This document shows, piece after piece, positions 26,656 to 36,411 of a stretch of DNA of 64,000 nt (position 1 is its first letter; each line of letters begins with the position of its first letter). This stretch comes from Variovorax brevis. GTDB lineage: Bacteria > Pseudomonadota > Gammaproteobacteria > Burkholderiales > Burkholderiaceae_C. The translations under genes and the position numbers were made by a program. The notes beneath the pieces are model-generated. The model saw only the letters and a list, made by a program, of their open reading frames with translations. It ran no database searches and had not been told where the DNA came from. The stretch is from NCBI RefSeq assembly GCF_030317105.1, contig NZ_JASZYG010000008.1:186001-250000 (forward strand). The letters run 5' to 3'.

Positions 26656-27171
26656 ATGGCATCGGTCAACAAAGTCATCCTCGTCGGCAATCTCGGCCGC
26701 GATCCCGAAACCCGCACCTTTCCAAGTGGCGACCAGCTGTGCAATGTGACCATTGCCACCACCGACAAGTGGAAGGACAAGCAAAGCGGCGAAATGCGCG
26801 AAGCCACCGAGTGGCACCGCCTCGTCTTCAACGGCCGCCTGGCTGAAATCGCCGCGCAATATTTGCGCAAGGGCTCGCAGATCTACGTCGAAGGCTCGAT
26901 CCGCACCCGCAAGTACACCGACAAGGACGGCGTCGAAAAGTACGCGACCGACATCCGCGTCGACCAAATGCAGATGCTGGGCAGCCGCCAAGGACAGGGC
27001 GCCCCGTCGGGTGGTGGGGATGACGATGGTTATGGCGGCGGTGGTGGCGGCGGCAGCGGCTACTCGCGCCCCCCGGCTGCGGCGCCGCGCGCTCCCGCAC
27101 CCGCTGCGCGCCAGGCACCCGCCAAGTCGTCGTCGGGCTTCGACGACATGGACGACGACATCCCGTTCTGA
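26656..27171 (+). CDS. ssb: Single-stranded DNA-binding protein
   Basis: The 171-residue protein is a standard SSB: an N-terminal OB fold (ASVNKVILVGNLGRDPE, then EWHRLVFNGRLAEIA), a Gly/Pro/Ala-rich linker and the acidic C-terminal tip DDDIPF that binds repair and replication partners. The ATG at 26656 is preferred over the in-frame GTG at 26647. It is divergent from the ClC gene and is followed by a clear intrinsic terminator, so it is probably its own transcription unit. The closeness to uvrA is common in Burkholderiales. Confidence 0.97.
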   Translation: MASVNKVILVGNLGRDPETRTFPSGDQLCNVTIATTDKWKDKQSGEMREATEWHRLVFNGRLAEIAAQYLRKGSQIYVEGSIRTRKYTDKDGVEKYATDIRVDQMQMLGSRQGQGAPSGGGDDDGYGGGGGGGSGYSRPPAAAPRAPAPAARQAPAKSSSGFDDMDDDIPF

Positions 27172-27191
27172 AACCGGCTTTTCCACGTTGT

Positions 27192-27228
27192 AAAAAGAGC
27201 CTGCAGCTTCGCGCTGACGGCTCTTTTT
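27192..27228 (+). terminator. Rho-independent terminator of ssb
   Basis: AAAAAGAGCC (27192-27201) pairs with GGCTCTTTTT (27219-27228), giving a 10-bp stem with a run of T in its 3' arm, 20 bases after the ssb stop. An outer TTCCAC/GTGGAA pair extends the dyad. This is the clearest intrinsic terminator in the window. Confidence 0.9.
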
Positions 27229-27310
27229 CCTTGTGGAACGTCGCACCGACCAGGCTGTCGCGTAGAGTCCGGCAATCGATCGATTGGCGTGCCCGAGACA
27301 GGGTCTCCCC

Positions 27311-27649
27311 ATGAAGAACCTTCCACTCCTGCTCGTGCTCCTGCTTTCCTGCACGCTCGCCCAGGCCCAGTCGACGCACCGCTGCGCCGCAGATGCGCTG
27401 AAGCAGGCGAAGCTGCTGCTGCTCTTTCACGCAGGCGCCGGCACGAACGAGGCCGATGTGGGCGTGGACGACACGGTCAAGGTTCTCGCGCCCTTGCGCA
27501 ATCCCGTCAATCAGCGGCAACTCTTCGATGTGCTCGAGGTCGCCGGCTATGTTTACCGCGCCAACTACCGCATGCGGCTCATCTATGCCAGGGTGCCCGG
27601 CACATGTGCCTTGATGGGGCAGGAGATCATCGAGCGCTCCAGCCCCTGA
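27311..27649 (+). CDS. Small exported protein, unknown function
   Basis: I do not recognise this 112-residue protein. The first 20 residues are a clear signal peptide (KNLPLLLVLLLSCTLAQAQ, cleaved after AQA). The mature part of about 90 residues has two cysteines (in THRCAAD and PGTCALM) that could form a disulfide in the periplasm. The start ATG at 27311 is preferred over an upstream in-frame codon because it begins the signal peptide directly. It is convergent with the lysin-like gene, 22 bases away. Confidence 0.75.
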   Translation: MKNLPLLLVLLLSCTLAQAQSTHRCAADALKQAKLLLLFHAGAGTNEADVGVDDTVKVLAPLRNPVNQRQLFDVLEVAGYVYRANYRMRLIYARVPGTCALMGQEIIERSSP

Positions 27650-27671
27650 ATCGCCGCGGCAAGCGCGGGCT

Positions 27672-28502
27672 TCAAGGCAGGGCGGCGATGTCGCTTTCGA
27701 TCGCCGCCAGCGTGGCGGAATCGTTCTGGCGACCGTTGGATGGCAGGCCGTGGCTGTGCTGAAAAGCCATCAGGGCGTCGATCGACTTCTTGCCGAATGC
27801 CCCGTCCGTCAAGAGAACGGGGTTGGCGCCGAGCCGGTTCAACGCTTGTTGCAGCAGCGCGTTCTTCCACTGCTCCAGCTTGAGCTTGCGGTCCTGCAGG
27901 CCGATCTGGCCGCCGTTGATGCACTTCGTCACCGCTCGCACGTCGTCGTCCTGGGCGGGCGCCACGCAGCCGCGCAGGACGAACATCGCAACGCCGCATT
28001 CCAGGGCATGCTGGGGGTGGGTGACCAGCTCCGGCTGGCCGACCAGGTCGAGGCCCAGTTGATTGCCCAGCGTCTCGTAGTTCGCACGTCCGGTGACCTG
28101 CGCCAGGCCGCGGCCGATGTATTTGGAGCCGTCGCTCGTTCCGGGCCTGTTGCCATTGCGCTTGCCATACACCAGGTCCATCAATCTCGTCGGAAACGCC
28201 GGGTCTGCGCCGCTGCATCCGACCTTGGCCTCGCAATCCGCCGCGCTCGAAAAACGCGTAGGCCACACCGCCGCCGCGCGCGCCGGGCTGTAGTTGATGT
28301 TTTCCGTCATCGTGCGGCCGTTGCCGCATTCGTGGCTGAACTGGGACATGGCATGGGCGACCAGCCTGTCGTTGTTCAAGCCGTGCCTGGCGAAGATGGT
28401 GGGCGCGTCGACGGCGATGCCCTGGAGCAATTGCGCGTCAGGCCTGCGGGGGGTGTCATTGTTCTGCGGCCACATGGTCTGCATCATCGTGAGAGTCACC
28501 AT
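27672..28502 (-). CDS. GH19 chitinase-type lysin with peptidoglycan-binding domain
   Basis: The 276-residue protein has a GH19 lysozyme/chitinase-like catalytic domain (about residues 30-195) in which E58 (QFSHECGNG) and E67 (MTENINYSP) are the likely catalytic pair, followed by GRGLAQVTGRANYE and a C-terminal peptidoglycan-binding domain (about 210-270: GAFGKKSIDALMAFQ). Phage endolysins and cell-wall hydrolases share this layout. There is no signal peptide, so export would need a holin or another route. The start at 28502 has a strong GGAGG ribosome-binding site. Next upstream lies a small membrane-protein gene on the same strand. Confidence 0.88.
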   Translation of the reverse strand: MVTLTMMQTMWPQNNDTPRRPDAQLLQGIAVDAPTIFARHGLNNDRLVAHAMSQFSHECGNGRTMTENINYSPARAAAVWPTRFSSAADCEAKVGCSGADPAFPTRLMDLVYGKRNGNRPGTSDGSKYIGRGLAQVTGRANYETLGNQLGLDLVGQPELVTHPQHALECGVAMFVLRGCVAPAQDDDVRAVTKCINGGQIGLQDRKLKLEQWKNALLQQALNRLGANPVLLTDGAFGKKSIDALMAFQHSHGLPSNGRQNDSATLAAIESDIAALP

Positions 28503-28600
28503 ACCGTCCTCCGTGAGTCTTCAAGGTATGAGTCAATCTACAACGCGACGTCGTTTTCCGGCTCGCCCTGTTTGGGGAGACAGACCCCGCTTCGCGTCGG

Positions 28601-29020
28601 TCACGGCCGCTTCGCTTGGACGCCGCGCAGCCGCGCCCACAGCGCGCGCAGCCTGCGGGCGCGGTCTTCAAACAAATACGAACCTGCCAGCGCGAACAGG
28701 CCGGAAACGACACCCGTCACCACACCCTCCAGTCCCGGCATGAAGTAGTGGCCTGGATGCGAGAACCAGTCGCCGATCATCGTCAGCAAGCCCACGAGCA
28801 AGGCGTTGCCATAGCGATTCGCGTAGAGCTTCATGGCCGGCGTGAAGCTCAGCAGCAGCGCGAGAATGCCGGTCAACAGCCCGGTCTGCAACGCGATCGT
28901 CCAATGGGCGGTGCTCAAGAGGTTGCCGAGGCTTCCCGGCATGCAAGTCATGCAGGCGCTGGTCGGCTGCCAGAAGCGCCGGATGAACAGCAGGAAACGA
29001 CGCTTCCATGGGTTGGGCAT
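28601..29020 (-). CDS. Small membrane protein beside the lysin gene
   Basis: The 139-residue protein has a basic N-terminus (PNPWKRRFLLFIRRFW) and about three hydrophobic segments (near residues 35-55, 65-85 and 90-115), then a very basic C-terminus. It precedes the GH19 lysin gene on the same strand with a 98-base gap, so it may act as its holin-like partner, but I see no holin signature and cannot exclude an unrelated membrane protein. The start at 29020 follows GAGGTCAGCGTG and is preferred over longer readings. Confidence 0.6.
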   Translation of the reverse strand: MPNPWKRRFLLFIRRFWQPTSACMTCMPGSLGNLLSTAHWTIALQTGLLTGILALLLSFTPAMKLYANRYGNALLVGLLTMIGDWFSHPGHYFMPGLEGVVTGVVSGLFALAGSYLFEDRARRLRALWARLRGVQAKRP

Positions 29021-29074
29021 CACGCTGACCTCATCATCAATGCTCCGATGGCCATCCTCGCACATTGGCGCCCC

Positions 29075-29782
29075 TCACTGCTCCCCGCGCACATCCGCCA
29101 CCATGCGCTCCAGCAATTGCACGTCGTGCAGGAGCAGCGCACGCCCTTCCTTGCCCAGCACGCCCCGCGCGACCAGCGCGTTGAGTTCGCGCGTCACCTG
29201 CTCGCGGTTGGTGCTGACGCGGCTGGCCATCTCGGCATGCGTGGGGGCGGGGTCCAGGCGCGCGCGGTTGCCTTCGCAGCCGGCCTTGCGTGCCAGGCGC
29301 AGCAGCTCGGCATGCACCCGGTTCTGCACGCCCAGCGTGCTCAGGTCGATCACGCGTTCGGACACTTCGCGCACCAGCCGGCACAGGCCGCGCATCACGC
29401 GGTCGGCCACGATGGTCTCCTCGCGCACCAGCGTCATGAAAGTGGCGGCATCCAGCGACGCGACCACGCTCGGTCGCAGCGTGAGCACGTCGGCCGAGCG
29501 GGGCGCGCCGTCGATAGCCGCGATCTCGCCGAAGTGCCCGCCGGCGCCCACTTCCCGAAACGTGAGCTGTCGTCCGCCCAGCGAAAAGATGGTCACGCGA
29601 AGTTCGCCCGAGATCACGAAGTGCACGTCGGTCTCGGGCTCGGCCCGCTGCACCAGCGTGTGCCCGGGCGGCAGGCTGCGCCATCGGCAGGCCTGCGCCA
29701 GGGCATCGAGCCGTGCGGCAGCCAGCCCCTCGAACAGGCGCACCGACTGCAAAGCCAGACTGGACCGTGTAACCGACGACAT
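29075..29782 (-). CDS. Crp/Fnr-family transcriptional regulator
   Basis: The 235-residue protein has a cyclic-nucleotide-binding-like beta roll (residues about 15-130; GELRVTIFSLGGRQ, VGAGGHFGEIAAIDGAPRSA) and a C-terminal winged helix (THAEMASRVSTNREQVTRELNALVARGVL). It lacks the N-terminal Cys cluster of FNR, so it is not an iron-sulphur oxygen sensor; the GEIAAIDGAPRSA phosphate cassette resembles Crp-type proteins and could bind cAMP or another ligand. It is divergent from a small exported protein gene with a 164-base gap, its probable target. Confidence 0.88.
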   Translation of the reverse strand: MSSVTRSSLALQSVRLFEGLAAARLDALAQACRWRSLPPGHTLVQRAEPETDVHFVISGELRVTIFSLGGRQLTFREVGAGGHFGEIAAIDGAPRSADVLTLRPSVVASLDAATFMTLVREETIVADRVMRGLCRLVREVSERVIDLSTLGVQNRVHAELLRLARKAGCEGNRARLDPAPTHAEMASRVSTNREQVTRELNALVARGVLGKEGRALLLHDVQLLERMVADVRGEQ

Positions 29783-29801
29783 GGCACCGACTCCGTTCGA
29801 T

Positions 29802-29825
29802 GTGGCGACAACACACTCACGCCAC
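29802..29825. promoter_or_regulatory. Dyad in Crp/Fnr divergent promoter
   Basis: GTGGCG (29802-29807) and CGCCAC (29820-29825) form a perfect 6-bp dyad with a 12-base spacer, 20 bases before the Crp/Fnr start codon on the minus strand. It could be a binding site for the regulator itself. It does not match the E. coli CRP consensus. Confidence 0.3.
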
Positions 29826-29946
29826 CATCACAAAGGTGTGCGAAAACGCACTGCCAGATTGAGTGCCGAAGCGGACAGTACGTTCCGTGGTGGCGCGAAT
29901 TCACGCTGCCAATCCACATCACACACAAGGCATAGGAGATTTCATC

Positions 29947-30387
29947 ATGAATCGCAAGCAAGTCCTGGGCATCGTCGCTCTCTCGCTGTCCGCTGCCGTC
30001 GCTTCGGCGCAGACCGTTCCGGCTGAACAATGGGTGGGCCCGCCCATCACGTTCACCAGCACCCAGAGCCGCGCCGCGGTGACGGCCGCCTACGTGGCGG
30101 CGGGCCCGGCCACGGCGCCGCAGGAGTTGCGTGTCGGCCCGGCCGATGCGGGACCCGGCGCCGTGAGCCGCGTCGAGGTGGCGGCCGACCGCAACCTGTG
30201 GATGCGCGCCGGTCTCGGCCTGACGAACGACTACGACGGCATGTCGGGCAATCCGGGTTACGCACAGCGCATGGCGAACTACACCCGCATGCGCAACGGG
30301 CCGGAATACATGGCCGAAGTCAACCGCATCGAAAGCGGGCGCTCCAGCAAGACGGCGATGAGCTCGTTCTTCAAGCCTGCGCAGTGA
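29947..30387 (+). CDS. Small exported protein, unknown function
   Basis: The 146-residue protein has a signal peptide of about 22 residues (KQVLGIVALSLSAAVASAQ) and a mature region rich in Ala, Gly and Asn with no recognised motif (for example DRNLWMRAGLGLTNDYDG). It has no cysteine, so no disulfides. The ATG at 29947 follows AGGAGATTTC. It is the first gene divergent from the Crp/Fnr regulator and is followed after 136 bases by the antiporter gene. Related small periplasmic proteins occur in Comamonadaceae, but I cannot assign a role. Confidence 0.75.
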   Translation: MNRKQVLGIVALSLSAAVASAQTVPAEQWVGPPITFTSTQSRAAVTAAYVAAGPATAPQELRVGPADAGPGAVSRVEVAADRNLWMRAGLGLTNDYDGMSGNPGYAQRMANYTRMRNGPEYMAEVNRIESGRSSKTAMSSFFKPAQ

Positions 30388-30523
30388 CGATTGGGCGCCG
30401 GGCCGCATGGCCCGGCGGCCTTCAAGGTGAACGTGCGTTCAAGCGCGAGGTGCTCGCCGGCGTGCGACCACCAGCGACGCGATGGAGGGATACTACCGGC
30501 CGATCCGATCGCCCGGCCCATCG

Positions 30524-31798
30524 ATGTCCCTCACCCTCCTTTTCCTGCAGCTCACCGTCATCCTGGTCACCGCCCGCGTGTGCGGCCTGGCCCTTCGCGC
30601 CTTGGGCCAGCCGATGGTGATCGGGGAGATGGCGGCCGGGATCCTGCTCGGGCCGATCGTGTTCGGCGCGCTCTTCCCGCAGTGGCACCAGCAGATGTTT
30701 CCGCCGGCTTCGCTCGCCGGCCTGTCAGCGCTGGCGAACGTCGGCGTGGTGCTCTTCATGTTCATCGTCGGTGCGGAGCTTCGTGCGCCCGGCGGCATGG
30801 GTTCTCCGCTGAAGGCGGCGGGCTGGGTGGCCGTCTCGAGCATGGTGCTGCCCATGGTGCTCGGCGTTGTCATCGCGCCGGTGCTGCATGCTGAACTGGC
30901 GCCGCCTGGCGTGGCCTTCTGGCCCTTTGCATTGTTCGTGGGCGTCGCGCTGTCGATCACCGCTTTTCCGGTGCTGGCGCGCATCCTCAAGGACCGCAAG
31001 CTCACGCGCACGCGCATCGGGCAACTGTCGCTCGCCGCCGCCGGCGTGGTGGACGCGCTGGCGTGGCTCCTGCTGGCGCTGGTCGTGGCGCTGGCCAGCA
31101 CCGGCGCCGGTGGATGGAGTGGCTTCGGGCGCATCGTGCTGGGCCTGCTCGCGATGGTCGGCGCGATCCTGCTGGTGGTGAGGCCCTTGCTCGCAAAGTT
31201 TCTGCGCGTTCATGCGCCCGATGGGGTGCCTTCGCCGATGGTGCTGGCCGTGCTGTTGATCGGCGTGTTCGTGAGCGCCATGCTCACCGAACGGCTGCAT
31301 CTGCACGCCGTGTTCGGCGCGTTCCTGTTCGGCATCGCACTGCCACGTGACGACCGCCTGCTCCACGCGCTGACGGATCGCATCGAACCGCTGTCGGTGG
31401 TCGTGCTCATGCCCATCTTCTTTGCGCTGGCCGGGTTGGGCACGAGCGCAGCCGCCTTCGGCCATGCGGGCCTGGGCATGCTCCTGTTGATCCTGCTGGT
31501 GGCGAGCGTCGGAAAAATCGCGGGCGGTGCGACGGGTGCGCGCCTGTGCGGCTACGGATGGCCCGAGAGCCTGGCGACCGGGTCGCTGATGAACTCGCGC
31601 GGGCTGATGGAACTCATCGTCATCAAGGTGGGACTGGACGTCGGCCTGATCGGTCCCGAACTGTTCACCATGCTGCTGGTGATGGCACTGGTCACGACGG
31701 CCGCGACGGGGCCGTTGCTGGCATTGATTGCCTGGCGCAGGCCGGGCGTAGTGGACGCCGCGCTGCGACCCAACGACCCCGGAACCGCGCGCAGGTGA
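30524..31798 (+). CDS. CPA2-family cation:proton antiporter
   Basis: The 424-residue membrane protein is a KefB/CPA2-type antiporter with about 12 hydrophobic segments. Recognisable parts are QPMVIGEMAAGILLGP, the SITAFPVLARILKDR loop and the conserved MNSRGLMELIVIKVGLD near the C-terminal end. It lacks the TrkA-N domain found in KefB/KefC. The ATG at 30524 begins the first helix; an ATG at 30482 would add 14 residues and has no ribosome-binding site either. It may exchange Na+ or K+ for H+. It ends before a strong hairpin shared with the convergent sulfatase gene. Confidence 0.9.
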   Translation: MSLTLLFLQLTVILVTARVCGLALRALGQPMVIGEMAAGILLGPIVFGALFPQWHQQMFPPASLAGLSALANVGVVLFMFIVGAELRAPGGMGSPLKAAGWVAVSSMVLPMVLGVVIAPVLHAELAPPGVAFWPFALFVGVALSITAFPVLARILKDRKLTRTRIGQLSLAAAGVVDALAWLLLALVVALASTGAGGWSGFGRIVLGLLAMVGAILLVVRPLLAKFLRVHAPDGVPSPMVLAVLLIGVFVSAMLTERLHLHAVFGAFLFGIALPRDDRLLHALTDRIEPLSVVVLMPIFFALAGLGTSAAAFGHAGLGMLLLILLVASVGKIAGGATGARLCGYGWPESLATGSLMNSRGLMELIVIKVGLDVGLIGPELFTMLLVMALVTTAATGPLLALIAWRRPGVVDAALRPNDPGTARR

Positions 31799-31805
31799 AA
31801 CCCAC

Positions 31806-31833
31806 CACTGCGACGGTGTGAGCCGTCGCAGTG
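31806..31833. terminator. Bidirectional hairpin between antiporter and sulfatase genes
   Basis: CACTGCGACGG and CCGTCGCAGTG form a perfect 11-bp stem with a TGTGAG loop, seven bases after the antiporter stop and 16 bases before the convergent sulfatase stop. The symmetry suits transcription from both sides; there is no T-tract, so termination may depend on stem strength. Confidence 0.6.
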
Positions 31834-31849
31834 TCGGCCGTGCATCGCC

Positions 31850-33361
<1,512 letters not shown>

Positions 33362-33648
33362 ACGTAAAGCTCCAAAGGTTGTCGAATTCGTCCCCGCAAG
33401 GACGGGCTGAATGACGCGGCACCCACCAAGGCGCCGACATCAGCGGGCGATGTTGCACGTGCCGCGACGTATCGCCACTGGCTTTTTGTACAGACAGTGG
33501 TTCCAAATCGTTTGTGCGGATCCAGGCCTGTAAGCGCATGCGCATGAACGCGCCCGGCGCCCGAGCGCAGCCCTGCGATGCACGCCGGCGAACAACCCCG
33601 TAAAGTCTGCAGCGGTGCGCGCCCGCACCCCGAACGGAGACCCATTGC

Positions 33649-34536
33649 ATGAATGACGAATCGCCCTACACGCCACCTTCGGTGTGGACCTGGAACAAGG
33701 CCAACGGTGGCCGCTTCGCGAACATCAACCGGCCCATCGCCGGCCCGACCCACGACAAGGACCTGCCGGTGGGCCGTCACCCCTTGCAGCTGTATTCGCT
33801 GGCCACGCCCAACGGTGTCAAGGTCACGGTGATGCTGGAAGAGTTGCTGGCGCTGGGCCATCGCGGCGCGGAGTACGACGCCTGGCTCATCCGCATCAAC
33901 GAAGGCGAGCAGTTCGGCAGCGGCTTCGTCGCGGTCAACCCGAACTCCAAGATTCCGGCCCTGCTGGACCGCAGCGGTGCGACGCCTGTTCGCGTGTTCG
34001 AATCCGGCGCCATCTTGCTGCACCTGTCGGAAAAGTTCGGCGGCGCTTTCATGCCGGCCGGCGGTGCCGCGCGCGCCGAGTGCCTGTCGTGGCTGTTCTG
34101 GCAAATGGGCAGCGCGCCCTTTCTCGGTGGCGGCTTCGGTCACTTCTACGCCTACGCGCCGGGCAAGATCGAATACGCCATCGACCGCTACGCCATGGAG
34201 GTCAAGCGCCAGCTCGACGTGCTCGATCGGCACCTGGCCGACAACGCCTACCTGGCAGGCGATGAATACAGCGTCGCCGACATGGCCGTGTGGCCGTGGT
34301 ACGGCACGCTCGTCAAGGGCCAGATCTATGAAGCCGGCGAGTTCCTGCAGGTGCAGGAATACAGGAACGTGCTGCGCTGGACGGATGAGATTGCCAGGCG
34401 GCCCGCCGTGCAGCGCGGGCGCATGGTCAACCGCACTTGGGGCCAGCCCGCGAGCCAGTTGCACGAGCGGCATGACGCCGCCGACTTCGACACACAGACG
34501 CAAGACAAGCTGGCCGAGCCGGCAGACGGACCATGA
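33649..34536 (+). CDS. yghU: Glutathione-dependent disulfide-bond oxidoreductase
   Basis: The 295-residue protein closely matches E. coli YghU in length and in many segments: ANINRPIAGPTHDKDLPVG, HPLQLYSLATPNGVKV and LGGGFGHFYAYAPGKIEYA. YghU is a Nu-class glutathione transferase with disulfide reductase activity on organic disulfides, and probably peroxidase activity. It is cytoplasmic. The gene overlaps the following GST by four bases (ATGA) and the two are probably co-translated. The start is the ATG at 33649, with a GGAG site about 12 bases upstream. Confidence 0.92.
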   Translation: MNDESPYTPPSVWTWNKANGGRFANINRPIAGPTHDKDLPVGRHPLQLYSLATPNGVKVTVMLEELLALGHRGAEYDAWLIRINEGEQFGSGFVAVNPNSKIPALLDRSGATPVRVFESGAILLHLSEKFGGAFMPAGGAARAECLSWLFWQMGSAPFLGGGFGHFYAYAPGKIEYAIDRYAMEVKRQLDVLDRHLADNAYLAGDEYSVADMAVWPWYGTLVKGQIYEAGEFLQVQEYRNVLRWTDEIARRPAVQRGRMVNRTWGQPASQLHERHDAADFDTQTQDKLAEPADGP

Positions 34537-35165
34537 TCACCCTCTACGACTGCGCCACCGCGCCCAGCCCGCGCCGCGCCCGCATCCTGCTCGCTGAAAA
34601 AGGCATCGTTCATGAAACGGTCGAGGTCGACCTGCGCAACGGCGAGCAACTGGGTGATGCCTTTCGCCAGGTGAACCCGCTATGCACCGTGCCCGTGCTG
34701 CTCACCGAAGAAGGCCTGCGGCTGACCGACAACGCAGCGATCACCGCGTACCTCGAGGCCCGCTACCCCGAGCCGCCCTTGCTCGGCAGCACGCCGCAAG
34801 AAAAAGCCGAGATCGCCAGCTGGAACTGGCGCGTCGAGTTCGAAGGGCTCGTCGCCATTGCCGAAGCGATGCGCAACAGCGCGCCGTCAATGGCCAACCG
34901 GGCGCTGCCGGGGCCGGTGGACTATGCGCAGATCCCCGAGTTGGCGCAGCGCGGCCTTGCGCGGGTGCAGCAGTTTTTCGTGACGCTGAACGAGCGCCTG
35001 GCAGGGCGTGACTTCATCGCGGCGGACAGGATGAGCATTGCCGACATCACCGCGGTGGTGGCCGTCGACTTTGCGCGTGTGGTGAAGGTCAAGCTAAGCG
35101 AAGAGCACCCGCATCTGCAGCGCTGGCGGCTTGGCATGGCGCAGCGGCCCGCGATGTCGCGGTAA
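34533..35165 (+). CDS. Glutathione S-transferase
   Basis: The 210-residue protein is a cytosolic GST: an N-terminal thioredoxin-like domain (TLYDCATAPSPRRARILLAEKG; the catalytic position is Ser/Cys-type, not the zeta motif) and an all-helical C-terminal domain (ADRMSIADITAVVAVDFARV, about residues 160-185). It starts inside the yghU stop. It is not a zeta-class maleylpyruvate/maleylacetoacetate isomerase by its N-terminal motif, so it does not obviously supply the isomerase missing from the gentisate and homogentisate pathways in the window. Confidence 0.9.
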   Translation: MITLYDCATAPSPRRARILLAEKGIVHETVEVDLRNGEQLGDAFRQVNPLCTVPVLLTEEGLRLTDNAAITAYLEARYPEPPLLGSTPQEKAEIASWNWRVEFEGLVAIAEAMRNSAPSMANRALPGPVDYAQIPELAQRGLARVQQFFVTLNERLAGRDFIAADRMSIADITAVVAVDFARVVKVKLSEEHPHLQRWRLGMAQRPAMSR

Positions 35166-35181
35166 TCGGTTCTGTGCAGTG

Positions 35182-36276
35182 ATGCTGACAGGAACACCAC
35201 CGCGTCGCACCTTCATCGCCGGCAGCGTGGCCGCTGCTGCGGGGCTGCTGCTTCCATCCGCTGCAAGCCTCGCCAGCGAAATCGACGCCAGGGAGTGGGT
35301 CACGCGCCCGCCGGCGGACGAAGGCATCGACGGCGTCGCGCTTCAGTCCATTCTTGAGGACGCCAGATCCCTGGGTGTGATCAGAAGCCCTCTCGTCGTG
35401 CGGCATGGCGCGCTGGTTGCCGAGGCGTACTACGGCGGTGCTTCGGCCGGCGATCTGCAACCGGTCCATTCCGCCACCAAGAGCGTGGCTTCGATGCTCG
35501 TCGGCATGGCGCTGGCGCAAGGCAGGATCGGCAGCATCTCGCAGACGGTCGACCAGCTCCTGCCGACCGCGGTGGACAAGGCGCCGGGCTCGCCCGCGCA
35601 TGCGATCACGCTCGAACAGATCCTCACCGGCACCAGTGGCTTGCGCTATGACTACAGCACGCAAATGGCCGAACTGGAAGCCGCGCCTGATCCGGTCGCC
35701 TACGCGCTCGGCCTTCCCGTGGATGCGAGCCACGCGGCCAGGAAAACCTGGGTCTACAACGACGCTGCGGTGTCGCTCATTTCCCCGATCCTCGTTCACG
35801 CGCACGGCATGTCCATCGAGGCGATAGCCAGGCGCGACCTGTTCGGCCCATTGGGCATCGAACGCTATGCCGGTGAGCGGGACAAGGCGGGCCATGTCAT
35901 GAGCTACAGGGGCCTGCGCCTGCGTGCCCGCGACATGGCCAGGATCGCCTGGACGATGGCCAACGACGGCCGATGGGGCGACAGGCAGGTCGTGCCGGTG
36001 GAGTGGGTCAGCAACAGCCTGCGCACGCATGTGCCGGCGACGTGGAGCGCCGCGCCGATGACGAAGACAGGCTACGGCTACCTGTGGTTCACGGGCACGC
36101 TGGGCGGCCATCCTGTGGCTTGGGCGTGGGGCTACGGCGCGCAGTTTGCGCTGGTGGCGCCCACGCTGAGGCTGGCCGTGACGACCACGGCGCGCATTCC
36201 GCCGCCTTCCGGGTTGGTGGCGCAGAACAACGCAGTGATGTCGCTTGTGGCGCGCATCGTGGCGCTCGCGAAATAG
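35182..36276 (+). CDS. Serine hydrolase, beta-lactamase/class C fold, exported
   Basis: The 364-residue protein is a class C beta-lactamase-like or penicillin-binding-related hydrolase, as in 6-aminohexanoate hydrolases and esterases. S97-A-T-K100 is the SxxK pair of catalytic nucleophile and base. The usual YxN appears as YND (WVYNDAAVSL). The N-terminus carries PPRRTFIAG, a twin-arginine-like signal peptide. ATG at 35182 directly follows an in-frame GTG. It lies 16 bases after the GST gene. Its substrate cannot be read from sequence. Confidence 0.86.
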   Translation: MLTGTPPRRTFIAGSVAAAAGLLLPSAASLASEIDAREWVTRPPADEGIDGVALQSILEDARSLGVIRSPLVVRHGALVAEAYYGGASAGDLQPVHSATKSVASMLVGMALAQGRIGSISQTVDQLLPTAVDKAPGSPAHAITLEQILTGTSGLRYDYSTQMAELEAAPDPVAYALGLPVDASHAARKTWVYNDAAVSLISPILVHAHGMSIEAIARRDLFGPLGIERYAGERDKAGHVMSYRGLRLRARDMARIAWTMANDGRWGDRQVVPVEWVSNSLRTHVPATWSAAPMTKTGYGYLWFTGTLGGHPVAWAWGYGAQFALVAPTLRLAVTTTARIPPPSGLVAQNNAVMSLVARIVALAK

Positions 36277-36411
36277 CGCAAGCGAAGACCTGGCCCAGAT
36301 CCGCGCTCACCGGCGCATGGATCGCCATGCCCGTTGTTCATCCTCTCCCGGACCATGGCCTTGCAGCCGGCACTGGACCGCCGTATCGCGCTCGGCCATC
36401 ATCGCCCAACG

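Noticed and set aside
27672..29020. Intact prophage
   Set aside because: No capsid, tail, terminase, integrase or att site is visible nearby.
29075..29782. FNR-type oxygen sensor
   Set aside because: The N-terminal cysteine cluster is absent, so only a generic Crp/Fnr call is made.
34533..35165. Maleylpyruvate/maleylacetoacetate isomerase supplied by this GST
   Set aside because: The N-terminal motif and context are those of a general GST, not the zeta class, and it lies far from the gentisate operon.
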